64,000 nucleotides of DNA from Glaciecola blandensis (GTDB taxonomy: Bacteria > Pseudomonadota > Gammaproteobacteria > Enterobacterales > Alteromonadaceae), in assembly GCF_031846165.1 (NCBI RefSeq), contig NZ_JAVRIE010000001.1, positions 186,001-250,000 on the forward strand, in the 5' to 3' direction. Position numbers and translations under genes: made by a program. Of this stretch, positions 45,417 through 52,445 are shown piece after piece. Positions within the stretch are counted from its first letter, which is position 1. Each line of letters starts with the position of its first letter. The notes beneath the pieces were generated by a model. It was not told where the DNA came from. It saw nothing but the letters and a program-made list of their open reading frames with translations, and did no database searches.

Positions 45417-46484
45417 GTGAATATCAGCAGTCAATTACTATTTTTTTTCAGTGCGCTTGGCGCGTTCAACGGTCTTTTGCTGACCGCTTATTTACTGTTA
45501 TCTAAGCCAGTAAGCATCGAAAGACGGCTGCTTGCGCTATTAATATTGGTTATTAGTTTACGAATCTCTAAGTCAATCTGGTTTTATTTTGATCCCGATG
45601 TTGGTAAGCAATTTTTGCAATTGGGCTTGTCAGCATGCTTTTTTATCGGCCCTTTACTCTACTTTTATATTGCCAGTGCTCAAGGGCAATTAGCAATTCT
45701 ACGAGTCAACTGGACTTGGCATTTGGGCCTCTTGACCGCAATAACGGTGGGAGTAGGGATTATTTTTCCATACGAAAGCAATCAAGAATTATGGGGCGTT
45801 TTTTATCGAGTCATCAATTGGACATGGGCACTATATATTCTTGGCGCTGCATCATTAATAATGCCAAAGGTGCTTGTTAATATTAGGGAGAGAAGAAGTT
45901 TATCTGCAACGGAAAAACTATCGTTAAGTGTTTTTTCGGGCACGACGCTTATTTGGCTAGCCTATTTTACTGCATCATTTACCTCTTATATCGTTGGTGC
46001 TTTGTCTTTTACATTCGTGCTGTACTTGTCAATTTTACTATGGGTTATCGCAAAAAATAATAAAGCAGAAAATCGAGAAAAAGCTAATCCATCGTACCTC
46101 GCTAATAAAATAGATCAGGCAAAAGCAGCCGAACTACAGTCAAAAATTAAAGAATTGATGGAGCATGAGCAACTTTATAAAAACGCCAATCTGACATTGC
46201 CGCAGCTAGCAAAAAGACTGCATATTTCAGTACCACTTTTATCTCAGTTTTTAAATGACAATTTGCAAAAATCCTTTGCTACATTTATTAATGAATGGCG
46301 AATTTTCGAAGCAAAAAAACTGTTAATAGAAGCGCCGAGAATGACCATGGAAGTGGTCGCTGAAGAGTCAGGTTATAACTCTCAGTCAACCTTTTATGCT
46401 GCTTTTAAAAAAATTGAGAAACTAACACCAGCAAAATATAGGCAACATGAACTAAACGCTGCGAACGTATCTCCTAAATTATAA
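45417..46484 (+). CDS. Membrane-bound AraC-family regulator
   Basis: 355 residues. The first 215 form about seven membrane helices (such as LLFFFSALGAFNGLLLTAYLLL, RLLALLILVISLRIS, SFTFVLYLSILLWVIA). The last 100 are an AraC-type double helix-turn-helix (LTLPQLAKRLHISVPLLSQFLN; MTMEVVAEESGYNSQSTFYAAFKKIEKLTPAKYR). Such proteins sense through the membrane part and bind DNA from the membrane. The start is uncertain: a GTG at 45417 with GGGA upstream gives an N-terminus that leads straight into the first helix, while a GTG at 45348 adds 23 residues. The DJ-1-like gene downstream is the obvious candidate target. Confidence 0.85.
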   Translation: MNISSQLLFFFSALGAFNGLLLTAYLLLSKPVSIERRLLALLILVISLRISKSIWFYFDPDVGKQFLQLGLSACFFIGPLLYFYIASAQGQLAILRVNWTWHLGLLTAITVGVGIIFPYESNQELWGVFYRVINWTWALYILGAASLIMPKVLVNIRERRSLSATEKLSLSVFSGTTLIWLAYFTASFTSYIVGALSFTFVLYLSILLWVIAKNNKAENREKANPSYLANKIDQAKAAELQSKIKELMEHEQLYKNANLTLPQLAKRLHISVPLLSQFLNDNLQKSFATFINEWRIFEAKKLLIEAPRMTMEVVAEESGYNSQSTFYAAFKKIEKLTPAKYRQHELNAANVSPKL

Positions 46485-46571
46485 TTTCGTTGTTCGGTAT
46501 TATTATATTTGTGCGAGTAATCGCACCTTTCCATTTATCTTGGCTGTCCAATGGATAAATGGAGAATACAC

Positions 46572-47681
46572 ATGAAATTAATCTTAATAATAATTTTTGC
46601 ACTTGTTAGTTTTGTTGCTCAAAGTCAAGAGTTAACAAAACAACAAATAGCACAAGTCCTCAAAAACTATATTTCTGGCACATCTTTCAATGAGCCTTCT
46701 TTAATAAAAAGTGCCTTTTCAAAAGACGCTCAATTGCTACTTGATAAAAAGGGACAGGAAACCTGGTTGGTGCACCCTAACGAATATGCCTCTTGGTTTA
46801 AAAATAACAAAGGACAATTTAACGGTCGAATTGGAGAGATTTTGTCGATCGATGTAGAAGGTAATGTGGCAACGGCTAAAGTAGAGATATTACTGCCAGC
46901 GAACACAAAGCGATATGTTGATGTATTCTTGCTAAAGAAGCTTTCCAGTGGTTGGAAAATTACAAGTAAGAATGCAGCCAGTGAAGAGAGTAATAAGAAT
47001 GGAGAACGAATTTTGTTTATCGTCTCTAATGCTCACTTTCACGGAAATTCAGATTTACCAACAGGTGTCAGTTTTTCTGAAATTGTTAAGGCTTATGACA
47101 TCTTTCAAAAAGCCGGATTTACCGTTGACTTTATCAGCCCAGAAGGTGGTGCTATTCCACTGGCTTACATCAATACCTCTGAAAAAATTCATAAGCAATA
47201 TCTATATAACACGAATTTTATGTATGCAATTGGACATACAAAATCGCCAAGTCAAATTGACCCTACTAATTATGTAGCTGTGCATTATGTAGGTGGGGGT
47301 AATGCAATGTATGGTGTGGCAGACAACGAAGCAATACAAAACATAGTGATGACAATATATGAAGATAACAATGGAATAGTGTCTTCAGTGTGTCATGGCA
47401 CCGCCGGTATTGTTAATTTACAAACCAAAGATGGAAAGTACTTAGTCGACGGTAAACGTATCTCGGGTTATCCAGAAGCTTATGAAAATCAAAGTAAAGC
47501 TTACTTCAAAGAGTTTCCTTTTCTCATTCAAAAAACCATTGAGCAGAGGGGAGGGCGATTTTTTTATTCTGAAATGAATACCCCTCACATTGAAGTTGAT
47601 GGTCGCATTGTGACAGGGCAAAATCACTTATCTTCACCATTAGTTGCTCAGAAAATGGTTGAAATGCTAGATGGGCGATAG
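46572..47681 (+). CDS. Exported DJ-1/PfpI-like protein with N-terminal lumazine-binding-like domain
   Basis: 369 residues. A signal peptide (1-18, cleavage after QS) precedes an NTF2/lumazine-binding-like domain (about 20-140: QQIAQVLKNYISGTSFNEPSLIKSAFSKDAQLLL, VDVFLLKKLSSGWKITSK). A DJ-1/PfpI domain follows (about 150-369): ILFIVSNAHFHG, DFISPEGGAIP, VHYVGGGNAMYGV and the nucleophile Cys274 in SSVCHGTAGIV. It looks like the Hsp31/glyoxalase-III branch, but activity is unproven. The ATG at 46572 has GGAG 7 bases upstream; an in-frame ATG at 46551 would spoil the signal peptide. It lies 87 bases after the AraC-type membrane regulator. Confidence 0.85.
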   Translation: MKLILIIIFALVSFVAQSQELTKQQIAQVLKNYISGTSFNEPSLIKSAFSKDAQLLLDKKGQETWLVHPNEYASWFKNNKGQFNGRIGEILSIDVEGNVATAKVEILLPANTKRYVDVFLLKKLSSGWKITSKNAASEESNKNGERILFIVSNAHFHGNSDLPTGVSFSEIVKAYDIFQKAGFTVDFISPEGGAIPLAYINTSEKIHKQYLYNTNFMYAIGHTKSPSQIDPTNYVAVHYVGGGNAMYGVADNEAIQNIVMTIYEDNNGIVSSVCHGTAGIVNLQTKDGKYLVDGKRISGYPEAYENQSKAYFKEFPFLIQKTIEQRGGRFFYSEMNTPHIEVDGRIVTGQNHLSSPLVAQKMVEMLDGR

Positions 47682-47815
47682 CTAGGCAAGTTTGCCCTAA
47701 TATTGATATGGATCTCCCGAGTTAGGCCGAGTAATGAACTTAATGGTTAAAAGTTACGACCTGGAAGAGCCCTCTCTTATTTGAGGGCGCAATACGGAGC
47801 AATAGCCTCCGAAAA

Positions 47816-48628
47816 TTAATTATTGTTTGATATCGACACGAGCCTAACCCACTTATTGGGTGATATACCAACAAATCGCTTAAAAAAACGCGTGAAATGA
47901 GATTGGTCACTGTAGCCTAATTCATATGCAACTTCGCTAATACCATTCTTCTGACTCAATAACTCCTTTGCTTTAACCATTTTAGATGCATGAATATGTT
48001 GGAACAAAGTAACCCCAAAAAGAGGTTTAAACTTTCTGGATAGTTGCCATCGATTGATATTAAACCTCAATGATATATCGTCCAAACAAAAGGGTTCTTC
48101 CAAGTTCTCCTGAATGTATGCTTTTGCCGCCACAAACGCATCAAAATCAAGTTCTTCTAGCTTTATCATTTGTTTCATCTGCTTACTCAGTGCCAATAAG
48201 AAACCACTAAGCCATTGTGTATAGTGTTGGCTGTCTATGGATTTCTCAAGGTTGCTCAAGAGCTCGGGTGCCCAACTTTGAGTTGTTAATTTTGTTTCTA
48301 ATAACGTATTAATATCAGGACATGTTATCCCTTCACTAACGATATAGGCTTCAATAGTGTCGATGTAGTGAAAGTTAACCAGCGCCGTTTCATTTGTCGG
48401 CGTATAAAATGCATGAATTTCCCCTGCAGGAATGAAAATAGTGTCGCTCGCTGCCAAAGCATAGTTACGTTCGCGATATTTGACCAATATGGTCCCTTCA
48501 ATAACCATCGCAATAATATGAAACTCTCTTTGATGAGGCACAAAATTAGCGCCAACTAGTAAAGTTTGATAGCGCCGATTTGAGAACTCTTTAATCCAAC
48601 TTTCTTGATTAGATTGGTTAATTGGCAT
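47816..48628 (-). CDS. AraC-family regulator with cupin sensor
   Basis: 270 residues. The N-terminal cupin (about 30-110: FHIIAMVIEGTILVKYRERNYALAASDTIFIPAGEIHAFY) binds a small ligand. The C-terminal AraC helix-turn-helix pair (about 165-265) includes FCLDDISLRFNINRWQLSRKFKPLFGVTLFQHIH and SEVAYELGYSDQSHFTRFFKRFVGISPNKW. Cytosolic. It converges on the DJ-1-like gene; a GCCCTC/GAGGGC hairpin at 47769-47788 lies between. It has no divergent partner, so its target is not obvious. Confidence 0.9.
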   Translation of the reverse strand: MPINQSNQESWIKEFSNRRYQTLLVGANFVPHQREFHIIAMVIEGTILVKYRERNYALAASDTIFIPAGEIHAFYTPTNETALVNFHYIDTIEAYIVSEGITCPDINTLLETKLTTQSWAPELLSNLEKSIDSQHYTQWLSGFLLALSKQMKQMIKLEELDFDAFVAAKAYIQENLEEPFCLDDISLRFNINRWQLSRKFKPLFGVTLFQHIHASKMVKAKELLSQKNGISEVAYELGYSDQSHFTRFFKRFVGISPNKWVRLVSISNNN

Positions 48629-49081
48629 GAAATCACTAAGTTACATTAATAAAATGAGGGGTGATAATTGATATCCGCAATATCATTCTATATTACACTT
48701 TATGAAACCTCTATCATTGTTGGCATAATGACAACCAATTGTTCATGACTACCCCTAGCGATGATCCCGTTCCAAGGCAGAAAATACGAGTTTGTTCACG
48801 AAACCAGTGTTATGCCCAATTTTGTCGATGAAGGAAATGAAGATCTATCTATTTGGCCAAATAGGGAAACGTCGAACCTTGAATAATACGATTGAATATA
48901 CAGAACAGAAAGTTCGTTTCAGCAGCAGACCTTTTGCAAACTATTTTTATTTCTACGAATAAAAGCCATAAAATTCAGATAGATAAGTTTGCTGTCGTTA
49001 ATTTGTCAGTAAAACGCCGTAGCAATATACAGCGATTAAACAGTACAAAGGTGATTCAATTTAACGAACAGAGATTACAGT
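48629..49081. other. Intergenic region with no supported gene
   Basis: About 450 bases between the AraC gene and the small-membrane-protein/XRE pair. A 66-codon frame starting with TTG at 48892 has no ribosome binding site, no domain and ends inside the next gene, so it is not annotated. No strong hairpin or operator seen. Confidence 0.4.
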
Positions 49082-49252
49082 ATGAACATTAAAAACTTTT
49101 TACAGAATAAAACATTGTCAGCGTCTACAGCCATAGTGATATGTGCGGGTATAGCGATAGGCGGAAGTATCGGTAGCTATATTCTGGGTATCGTTATAAT
49201 GTTACCGATAGGTATAGCTTTATATAAAACTCAAAACGATAAAAATCAATAA
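49082..49252 (+). CDS. Small membrane protein paired with an XRE regulator
   Basis: 56 residues: a polar start (MNIKNFLQNKTLSAS), one long Gly- and Ile-rich hydrophobic segment (TAIVICAGIAIGGSIGSYILGIVIMLPIGIALY) that could form one or two helices, and a basic-polar tail (KTQNDKNQ). No family recognised. A weak AGAG lies upstream of the ATG. The XRE regulator starts 16 bases downstream, so the two are almost surely co-transcribed. Confidence 0.6.
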   Translation: MNIKNFLQNKTLSASTAIVICAGIAIGGSIGSYILGIVIMLPIGIALYKTQNDKNQ

Positions 49253-49268
49253 GGTTTGTAGGTGCTAC

Positions 49269-49688
49269 ATGATAATTGACAGAGAACTGGTTAAAAGACT
49301 TCGTAATAAGCAAGCGTGGTCCCAAGAAGAGCTTGCGGTTGCTTCGGGCTTAAATTTACGAACAGTTCAACGGATCGAAAAAGAAGGTAGTATCTCCTTA
49401 CAATCGAAAAAAGCACTGGCCTCTGTATTTGGGTTGAATATCGAAGAACTCGATTACGTTGAACCTGAGTCTTGTTTCGAATACAAGTCAGTCGTTTTTA
49501 AAAATGATGTTGATTGGTTGTCGACGTGGGGAAGAAACAACAAACAAGCTGAATATAAATTTGACGCTCAAATTAATTCTTATGCGAAACAAGGATGGCG
49601 TGTGCACACTCTAAACTATGGTAGCAGTGTTCACGGCGGCGCAGGACAGGTTGCCGTATTATTTGAGCGTTTGATTGAGCTAGATTAA
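49269..49688 (+). CDS. XRE-family regulator with C-terminal DUF4177-like domain
   Basis: 139 residues. A helix-turn-helix of the XRE/Cro type fills residues 5-60 (LVKRLRNKQAWSQEELAVASGLNLRTVQRIEKEGSISLQSKKALASVFGL). Residues about 68-137 resemble DUF4177: FEYKSVVFKNDVDW, then INSYAKQGWRVHTLNYGSSVHGGAGQVAVLFER, with the aromatic GW and final strand of that domain. DUF4177 has no known function. The ATG follows GTAGGTG. It lies 16 bases after a 56-residue membrane protein, suggesting a two-gene operon. Confidence 0.85.
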   Translation: MIIDRELVKRLRNKQAWSQEELAVASGLNLRTVQRIEKEGSISLQSKKALASVFGLNIEELDYVEPESCFEYKSVVFKNDVDWLSTWGRNNKQAEYKFDAQINSYAKQGWRVHTLNYGSSVHGGAGQVAVLFERLIELD

Positions 49689-49710
49689 CCTCAGTATAGA
49701 TAGCAAGAGT

Positions 49711-49790
49711 CTACTGGGCTTGAAGAAGTGGTGGACGCTACTGGGCTTGAATCACTCGCCTCATCTCTTGTAAAGAACGGCGATGCATTT
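49711..49790 (-). pseudogene. Broken tRNA-Val, 3' half plus extra 3' fragment
   Basis: On the minus strand 49790-49729 reads as the 3' part of the tRNA-Val next to it: an anticodon arm with an insertion around TTACAAG, a damaged T-arm, then a perfect T-loop/acceptor end with CCA. The 5' acceptor and D-arm are missing. A further 14-base T-loop/acceptor piece (CTACTGGGCTTGAA on the plus strand) lies at 49711-49724. A 33-base stretch at 49719-49751 recurs exactly at 49794-49826, so the array grew by unequal exchange with a 75-base period. Confidence 0.65.
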
Positions 49791-49803
49791 GAACTTGAAG
49801 AAG

Positions 49804-49879
49804 TGGTGGACGCTACTGGGCTTGAACCAGTGACCCTCGCCTTGTAAGGGCGATGCTCTCCCAACTGAGCTAAGCGTCC
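49804..49879 (-). tRNA. tRNA-Val (anticodon TAC)
   Basis: 76 bases with encoded CCA. Acceptor stem GGACGCT/AGCGTCC, D-arm GCTC/GAGC, anticodon arm TCGCC-CTTACAA-GGCGA with anticodon TAC, and T-arm ACTGG-TTCAAGC-CCAGT all pair fully. Identical to the copy at 50008-50083. It lies between two broken copies and is probably read from the consensus promoter at 50131-50158. Confidence 0.95.
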
Positions 49880-49900
49880 ATATTGTTTTGGATATCCACA

Positions 49901-49980
49901 TGGCTTTTACCAGTGAACCTCGCCCTTCTTGTAATAAGGAGCGGCGATGCTTGCTCTTTTTGCAACTGAGCTAAGCGTCC
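49901..49980 (-). pseudogene. Broken tRNA-Val, 5' half
   Basis: On the minus strand it begins with the intact 5' acceptor strand and D-stem of tRNA-Val (GGACGCTTAGCTCAGTTG, then an A-rich D-loop and GAGC). The anticodon arm is enlarged by about ten bases around TTACAAG. The T-arm is partly kept (CACTGG) but the T-loop and 3' acceptor are lost. It complements the 3' half at 49729-49790: both carry an insertion at the same point of the anticodon arm. Confidence 0.65.
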
Positions 49981-50007
49981 ATATGTCTGATTTGTAACAA
50001 GAAAAAG

Positions 50008-50083
50008 TGGTGGACGCTACTGGGCTTGAACCAGTGACCCTCGCCTTGTAAGGGCGATGCTCTCCCAACTGAGCTAAGCGTCC
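50008..50083 (-). tRNA. tRNA-Val (anticodon TAC)
   Basis: 76 bases including CCA, identical in sequence to the copy at 49804-49879, with all four stems fully paired and anticodon TAC. It is the first gene after the strong promoter at 50131-50158. Confidence 0.96.
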
Positions 50084-50122
50084 ATCTTGTTACTGACTTG
50101 CTGTGAGTGTTCCTAAGCAAGT

Positions 50123-50158
50123 GGACGCGTATTATAGAGTTGCGACCGCGTCTGTCAA
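50123..50158 (-). promoter_or_regulatory. Consensus sigma-70 promoter of the tRNA-Val array
   Basis: On the minus strand TTGACA (50158-50153), 16 bases, TATAAT (50136-50131): both hexamers are perfect. The next bases, ACGCGTCC, form the GC-rich discriminator typical of stringently controlled stable-RNA promoters. Transcription should begin about 40 bases before the first tRNA-Val. Confidence 0.9.
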
Positions 50159-50320
50159 CAGCATTTTGAAAAAATTGTATCAAACGTTCATTTTTCGGCC
50201 AAACTGTGTTCTCCGAATAACATTGCAGTTAATAATGCATGAAATAAGGTCGAGCTTTACTTTTTCCTGTGGGCATTAAGCGGTAAACTACGCGCATTAT
50301 TTTTTAAGGAAGTTTTTCTC

Positions 50321-51730
50321 ATGACAGTGGTAACCCGTTTTGCTCCCAGTCCGACTGGCTATCTTCACGTTGGCGGTGCTCGCACAGCTCTTTATTCTTG
50401 GTTATATGCAAAAAGCCAAGGCGGTGAATTCGTATTGCGTATTGAAGATACTGACCTAGAGCGTTCTACCGATGATGCAAAGCAAGCAATATTGGATGGT
50501 ATGTCTTGGTTAGGTCTTGATCATGACAAAGGGCCTTATTATCAAACTGAACGTTTTGACCGATACAATCAATTGATTGATGAGTTGCTAGAAAAAGGCT
50601 TAGCTTATAAATGTTTCATGAGCGTTGATGAACTCGATGCGATCCGTGAAGAGCAAGAAAAGAAAGGTGAAAAGCCGCGCTATCCTGGCACATGGAGAGA
50701 TCGGAGTGATCATCCAGAAAACATGCCGTTTGTTGTGCGCTTTAAAAACCCACTAGACGGTGAAGTCGTGATAAATGACCATGTTCGAGGTGAAATTCGC
50801 ATCGCCAATAGCGAGCTTGATGATCTTATTATTAAGCGCACTGATGGTGCACCTACATACAATTTCTGTGTGGTGGTCGATGATTGGGATATGGGTATTA
50901 CACATGTGGTGCGTGGTGAGGACCATATTAATAATACACCGCGTCAAATAAATATTCTAAAAGCCTTAGGGGCACCCATTCCTGAATATGCCCATGTATC
51001 CATGATATTGGGGGATGATGGTAAGAAGTTATCGAAGCGTCATGGTGCTGTGAGCGTGATGCAGTATCGCGACGATGGCTATCTACCACAAGCGGTATTG
51101 AATTATTTGGTTAGGCTAGGGTGGTCACATGGTGACCAGGAGATCTTTAGTGTTGAAGAAATGATTGAACACTTTAGTTTAGATTCAATCAGCAAGTCGG
51201 CAAGTGCGTTTAACACGGAAAAACTAAACTGGTTAAATGAACACTATATAAAGAGCCTGCCAAGCGAAGAAGTTGCCAAGCACGCGCAGTGGCATTTTGA
51301 GCAGCAGGGGATTGATACTAGTAATGGTCCGTCAATAGCTGATGTCATTACTGTTCAAGCGGACCGAGTGAGTACATTGAAAGAACTGGCTAGTATCAGC
51401 CGTTATTTCTTTGAAGATTATGAGGCTTTTGATGAGAAAGCCGCTAAGAAGCACCTACGTCCGGTTGCTAGATTGCCTCTTGAAACAGTAAAAGAGAAGT
51501 TATTGGCAATAGAAGATTGGCAAGCGGAAAATATTCAAGCGGCGATTAATGCTACTGCTGAAGAATTGGACGTGGGCATGGGTAAAATTGGTATGCCGTT
51601 GAGAGTTGCAGCAACAGGTTCGGGAAATTCTCCATCTCTTGATGTCACATTAAACCTGATCTCTAAAGAGCAAATTGCTCAAAGAATCGACAAGGCGATT
51701 AATTACATAGCAAATAGAGAAAATTCTTAA
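50321..51730 (+). CDS. gltX: Glutamyl-tRNA synthetase
   Basis: Class I synthetase that charges tRNA-Glu. 469 residues, the standard bacterial length. The HIGH-type motif is FAPSPTGYLHVGGARTAL (residues about 6-23) and the KMSKS-type motif is KKLSKRHG (about 236-243). TDGAPTYNFCVVVDDWDMGITHVVRGEDHINNT is the tRNA-acceptor and active-site region, and the C-terminal half is the helical anticodon-binding domain. TTTAAGGAAG precedes the ATG. Two tRNA-Glu genes lie just downstream, as in many gammaproteobacteria. Confidence 0.97.
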   Translation: MTVVTRFAPSPTGYLHVGGARTALYSWLYAKSQGGEFVLRIEDTDLERSTDDAKQAILDGMSWLGLDHDKGPYYQTERFDRYNQLIDELLEKGLAYKCFMSVDELDAIREEQEKKGEKPRYPGTWRDRSDHPENMPFVVRFKNPLDGEVVINDHVRGEIRIANSELDDLIIKRTDGAPTYNFCVVVDDWDMGITHVVRGEDHINNTPRQINILKALGAPIPEYAHVSMILGDDGKKLSKRHGAVSVMQYRDDGYLPQAVLNYLVRLGWSHGDQEIFSVEEMIEHFSLDSISKSASAFNTEKLNWLNEHYIKSLPSEEVAKHAQWHFEQQGIDTSNGPSIADVITVQADRVSTLKELASISRYFFEDYEAFDEKAAKKHLRPVARLPLETVKEKLLAIEDWQAENIQAAINATAEELDVGMGKIGMPLRVAATGSGNSPSLDVTLNLISKEQIAQRIDKAINYIANRENS

Positions 51731-51738
51731 AAAAATCG

Positions 51739-51774
51739 TTGACATAATTAATCCAGATGCCTAGAATGCGCCCC
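51739..51774 (+). promoter_or_regulatory. Stable-RNA promoter of the tRNA-Ala/tRNA-Glu unit
   Basis: TTGACA (51739-51744), 17 bases, TAGAAT (51762-51767), followed directly by the GC-rich discriminator GCGCCCC. It starts 9 bases past the gltX stop. Transcription should begin about 50 bases before tRNA-Ala. Confidence 0.88.
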
Positions 51775-51825
51775 GCTGTCACGGAACTGTAGCACGAAAC
51801 ATAGCTCGCAGGTCCAATTGGACAC

Positions 51826-51901
<76 letters not shown>

Positions 51902-51920
51902 AGTTTGTCGTGACAGAAAT

Positions 51921-52017
51921 CCAAACGTCGTAGTTTGGTCTAGGTTAGGTGATTTATCGTAATGATAATAAGCCTAACAAAAAACTGTTAAAGCATCGCT
52001 TTGACGAAAAGTTTTTT
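51921..52017 (+). ncRNA. Structured spacer before tRNA-Glu, copy 1
   Basis: Three consecutive hairpins fill the 5' leader of the first tRNA-Glu. P1: CCAAAC/GTTTGG (51921-51938). P2: GTTAGG/CCTAAC (51944-51978) with an inner TTATCG/TGATAA stem. P3: AAAAAACT-GTTAAAGC paired with GCTTTGAC and AGTTTTTT (51979-52017), with a GAAA bulge; it ends at the base before the tRNA. A second copy precedes the next tRNA-Glu and differs only in ways that keep the stems. It may be a processing signal, a terminator-like attenuator or a small RNA; the function is not known to me. Confidence 0.55.
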
Positions 52018-52093
52018 GTCCCCTTCGTCTAGAGGCCTAGGACACCGCCCTTTCACGGCGGTAACAGGGGTTCGAATCCCCTAGGGGACGCCA
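52018..52093 (+). tRNA. tRNA-Glu (anticodon TTC)
   Basis: 76 bases with CCA. Acceptor GTCCCCT/AGGGGAC, anticodon arm CCGCC-CTTTCAC-GGCGG with anticodon TTC, T-arm CAGGG-type stem with TTCGAAT loop. Identical to the copy at 52244-52319. Confidence 0.97.
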
Positions 52094-52145
52094 TTTTCTC
52101 AGTGGTCAATATGAGACGTTAGTTAAACGTTAAGTAACTATAAAT

Positions 52146-52243
52146 CCAAGCTGTCGTCGCTTGGTCTAGGTTAGGTGATTTATCGTAACGATAATAAGCC
52201 TAACAAAAAACTGTTAAAGCGTAGCTTTAACGAAAAGTTTTTT
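52146..52243 (+). ncRNA. Structured spacer before tRNA-Glu, copy 2
   Basis: The same three hairpins as at 51921-52017. P1: CCAAGC/GCTTGG (52146-52164), with an A-T pair of copy 1 changed to G-C on both sides. P2: 52170-52204, inner stem TTATCG/CGATAA, where copy 1 has a G-T pair. P3: 52205-52243, GTTAAAGC/GCTTTAAC, where copy 1 has a T-G pair. P3 again ends exactly one base before the tRNA. The remaining differences lie in loops. Confidence 0.55.
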
Positions 52244-52319
52244 GTCCCCTTCGTCTAGAGGCCTAGGACACCGCCCTTTCACGGCGGTAACAGGGGTTCG
52301 AATCCCCTAGGGGACGCCA
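52244..52319 (+). tRNA. tRNA-Glu (anticodon TTC)
   Basis: 76 bases with CCA, identical to the copy 226 bases upstream, with anticodon TTC. Last gene of the tRNA-Ala/Glu/Glu transcript, followed after 7 bases by a strong terminator. Confidence 0.97.
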
Positions 52320-52326
52320 TATAGAG

Positions 52327-52352
52327 AAACCACCCAATAGGGTGGTTTTTTT
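52327..52352 (+). terminator. Rho-independent terminator of the tRNA unit
   Basis: AAACCACCC-AATA-GGGTGGTTT, a perfect 9-bp stem with a four-base loop, followed by more T residues (seven in a row in total). Confidence 0.95.
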
Positions 52353-52445
52353 ATGACTTAAATTTAGCAATTGCTAATAACACGCCCAATTGGATAGCAT
52401 GAGAAACATCAATTTAATTACCTTAGATACGGCATAATGTAGGCT

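Noticed and set aside
48892..49092. 66-codon open frame starting with TTG
   Set aside because: No ribosome binding site, polar low-complexity product, and it ends within the better-supported small membrane protein gene.
49711..50083. Split tRNA-Val joined in trans
   Set aside because: Two intact copies already supply the tRNA, the halves' insertions show no clear pairing with each other, and trans-splicing of tRNA halves is an archaeal feature; decay is simpler.
49971..50183. Protein-like frame across the tRNA-Val gene
   Set aside because: It translates an intact tRNA and its promoter.
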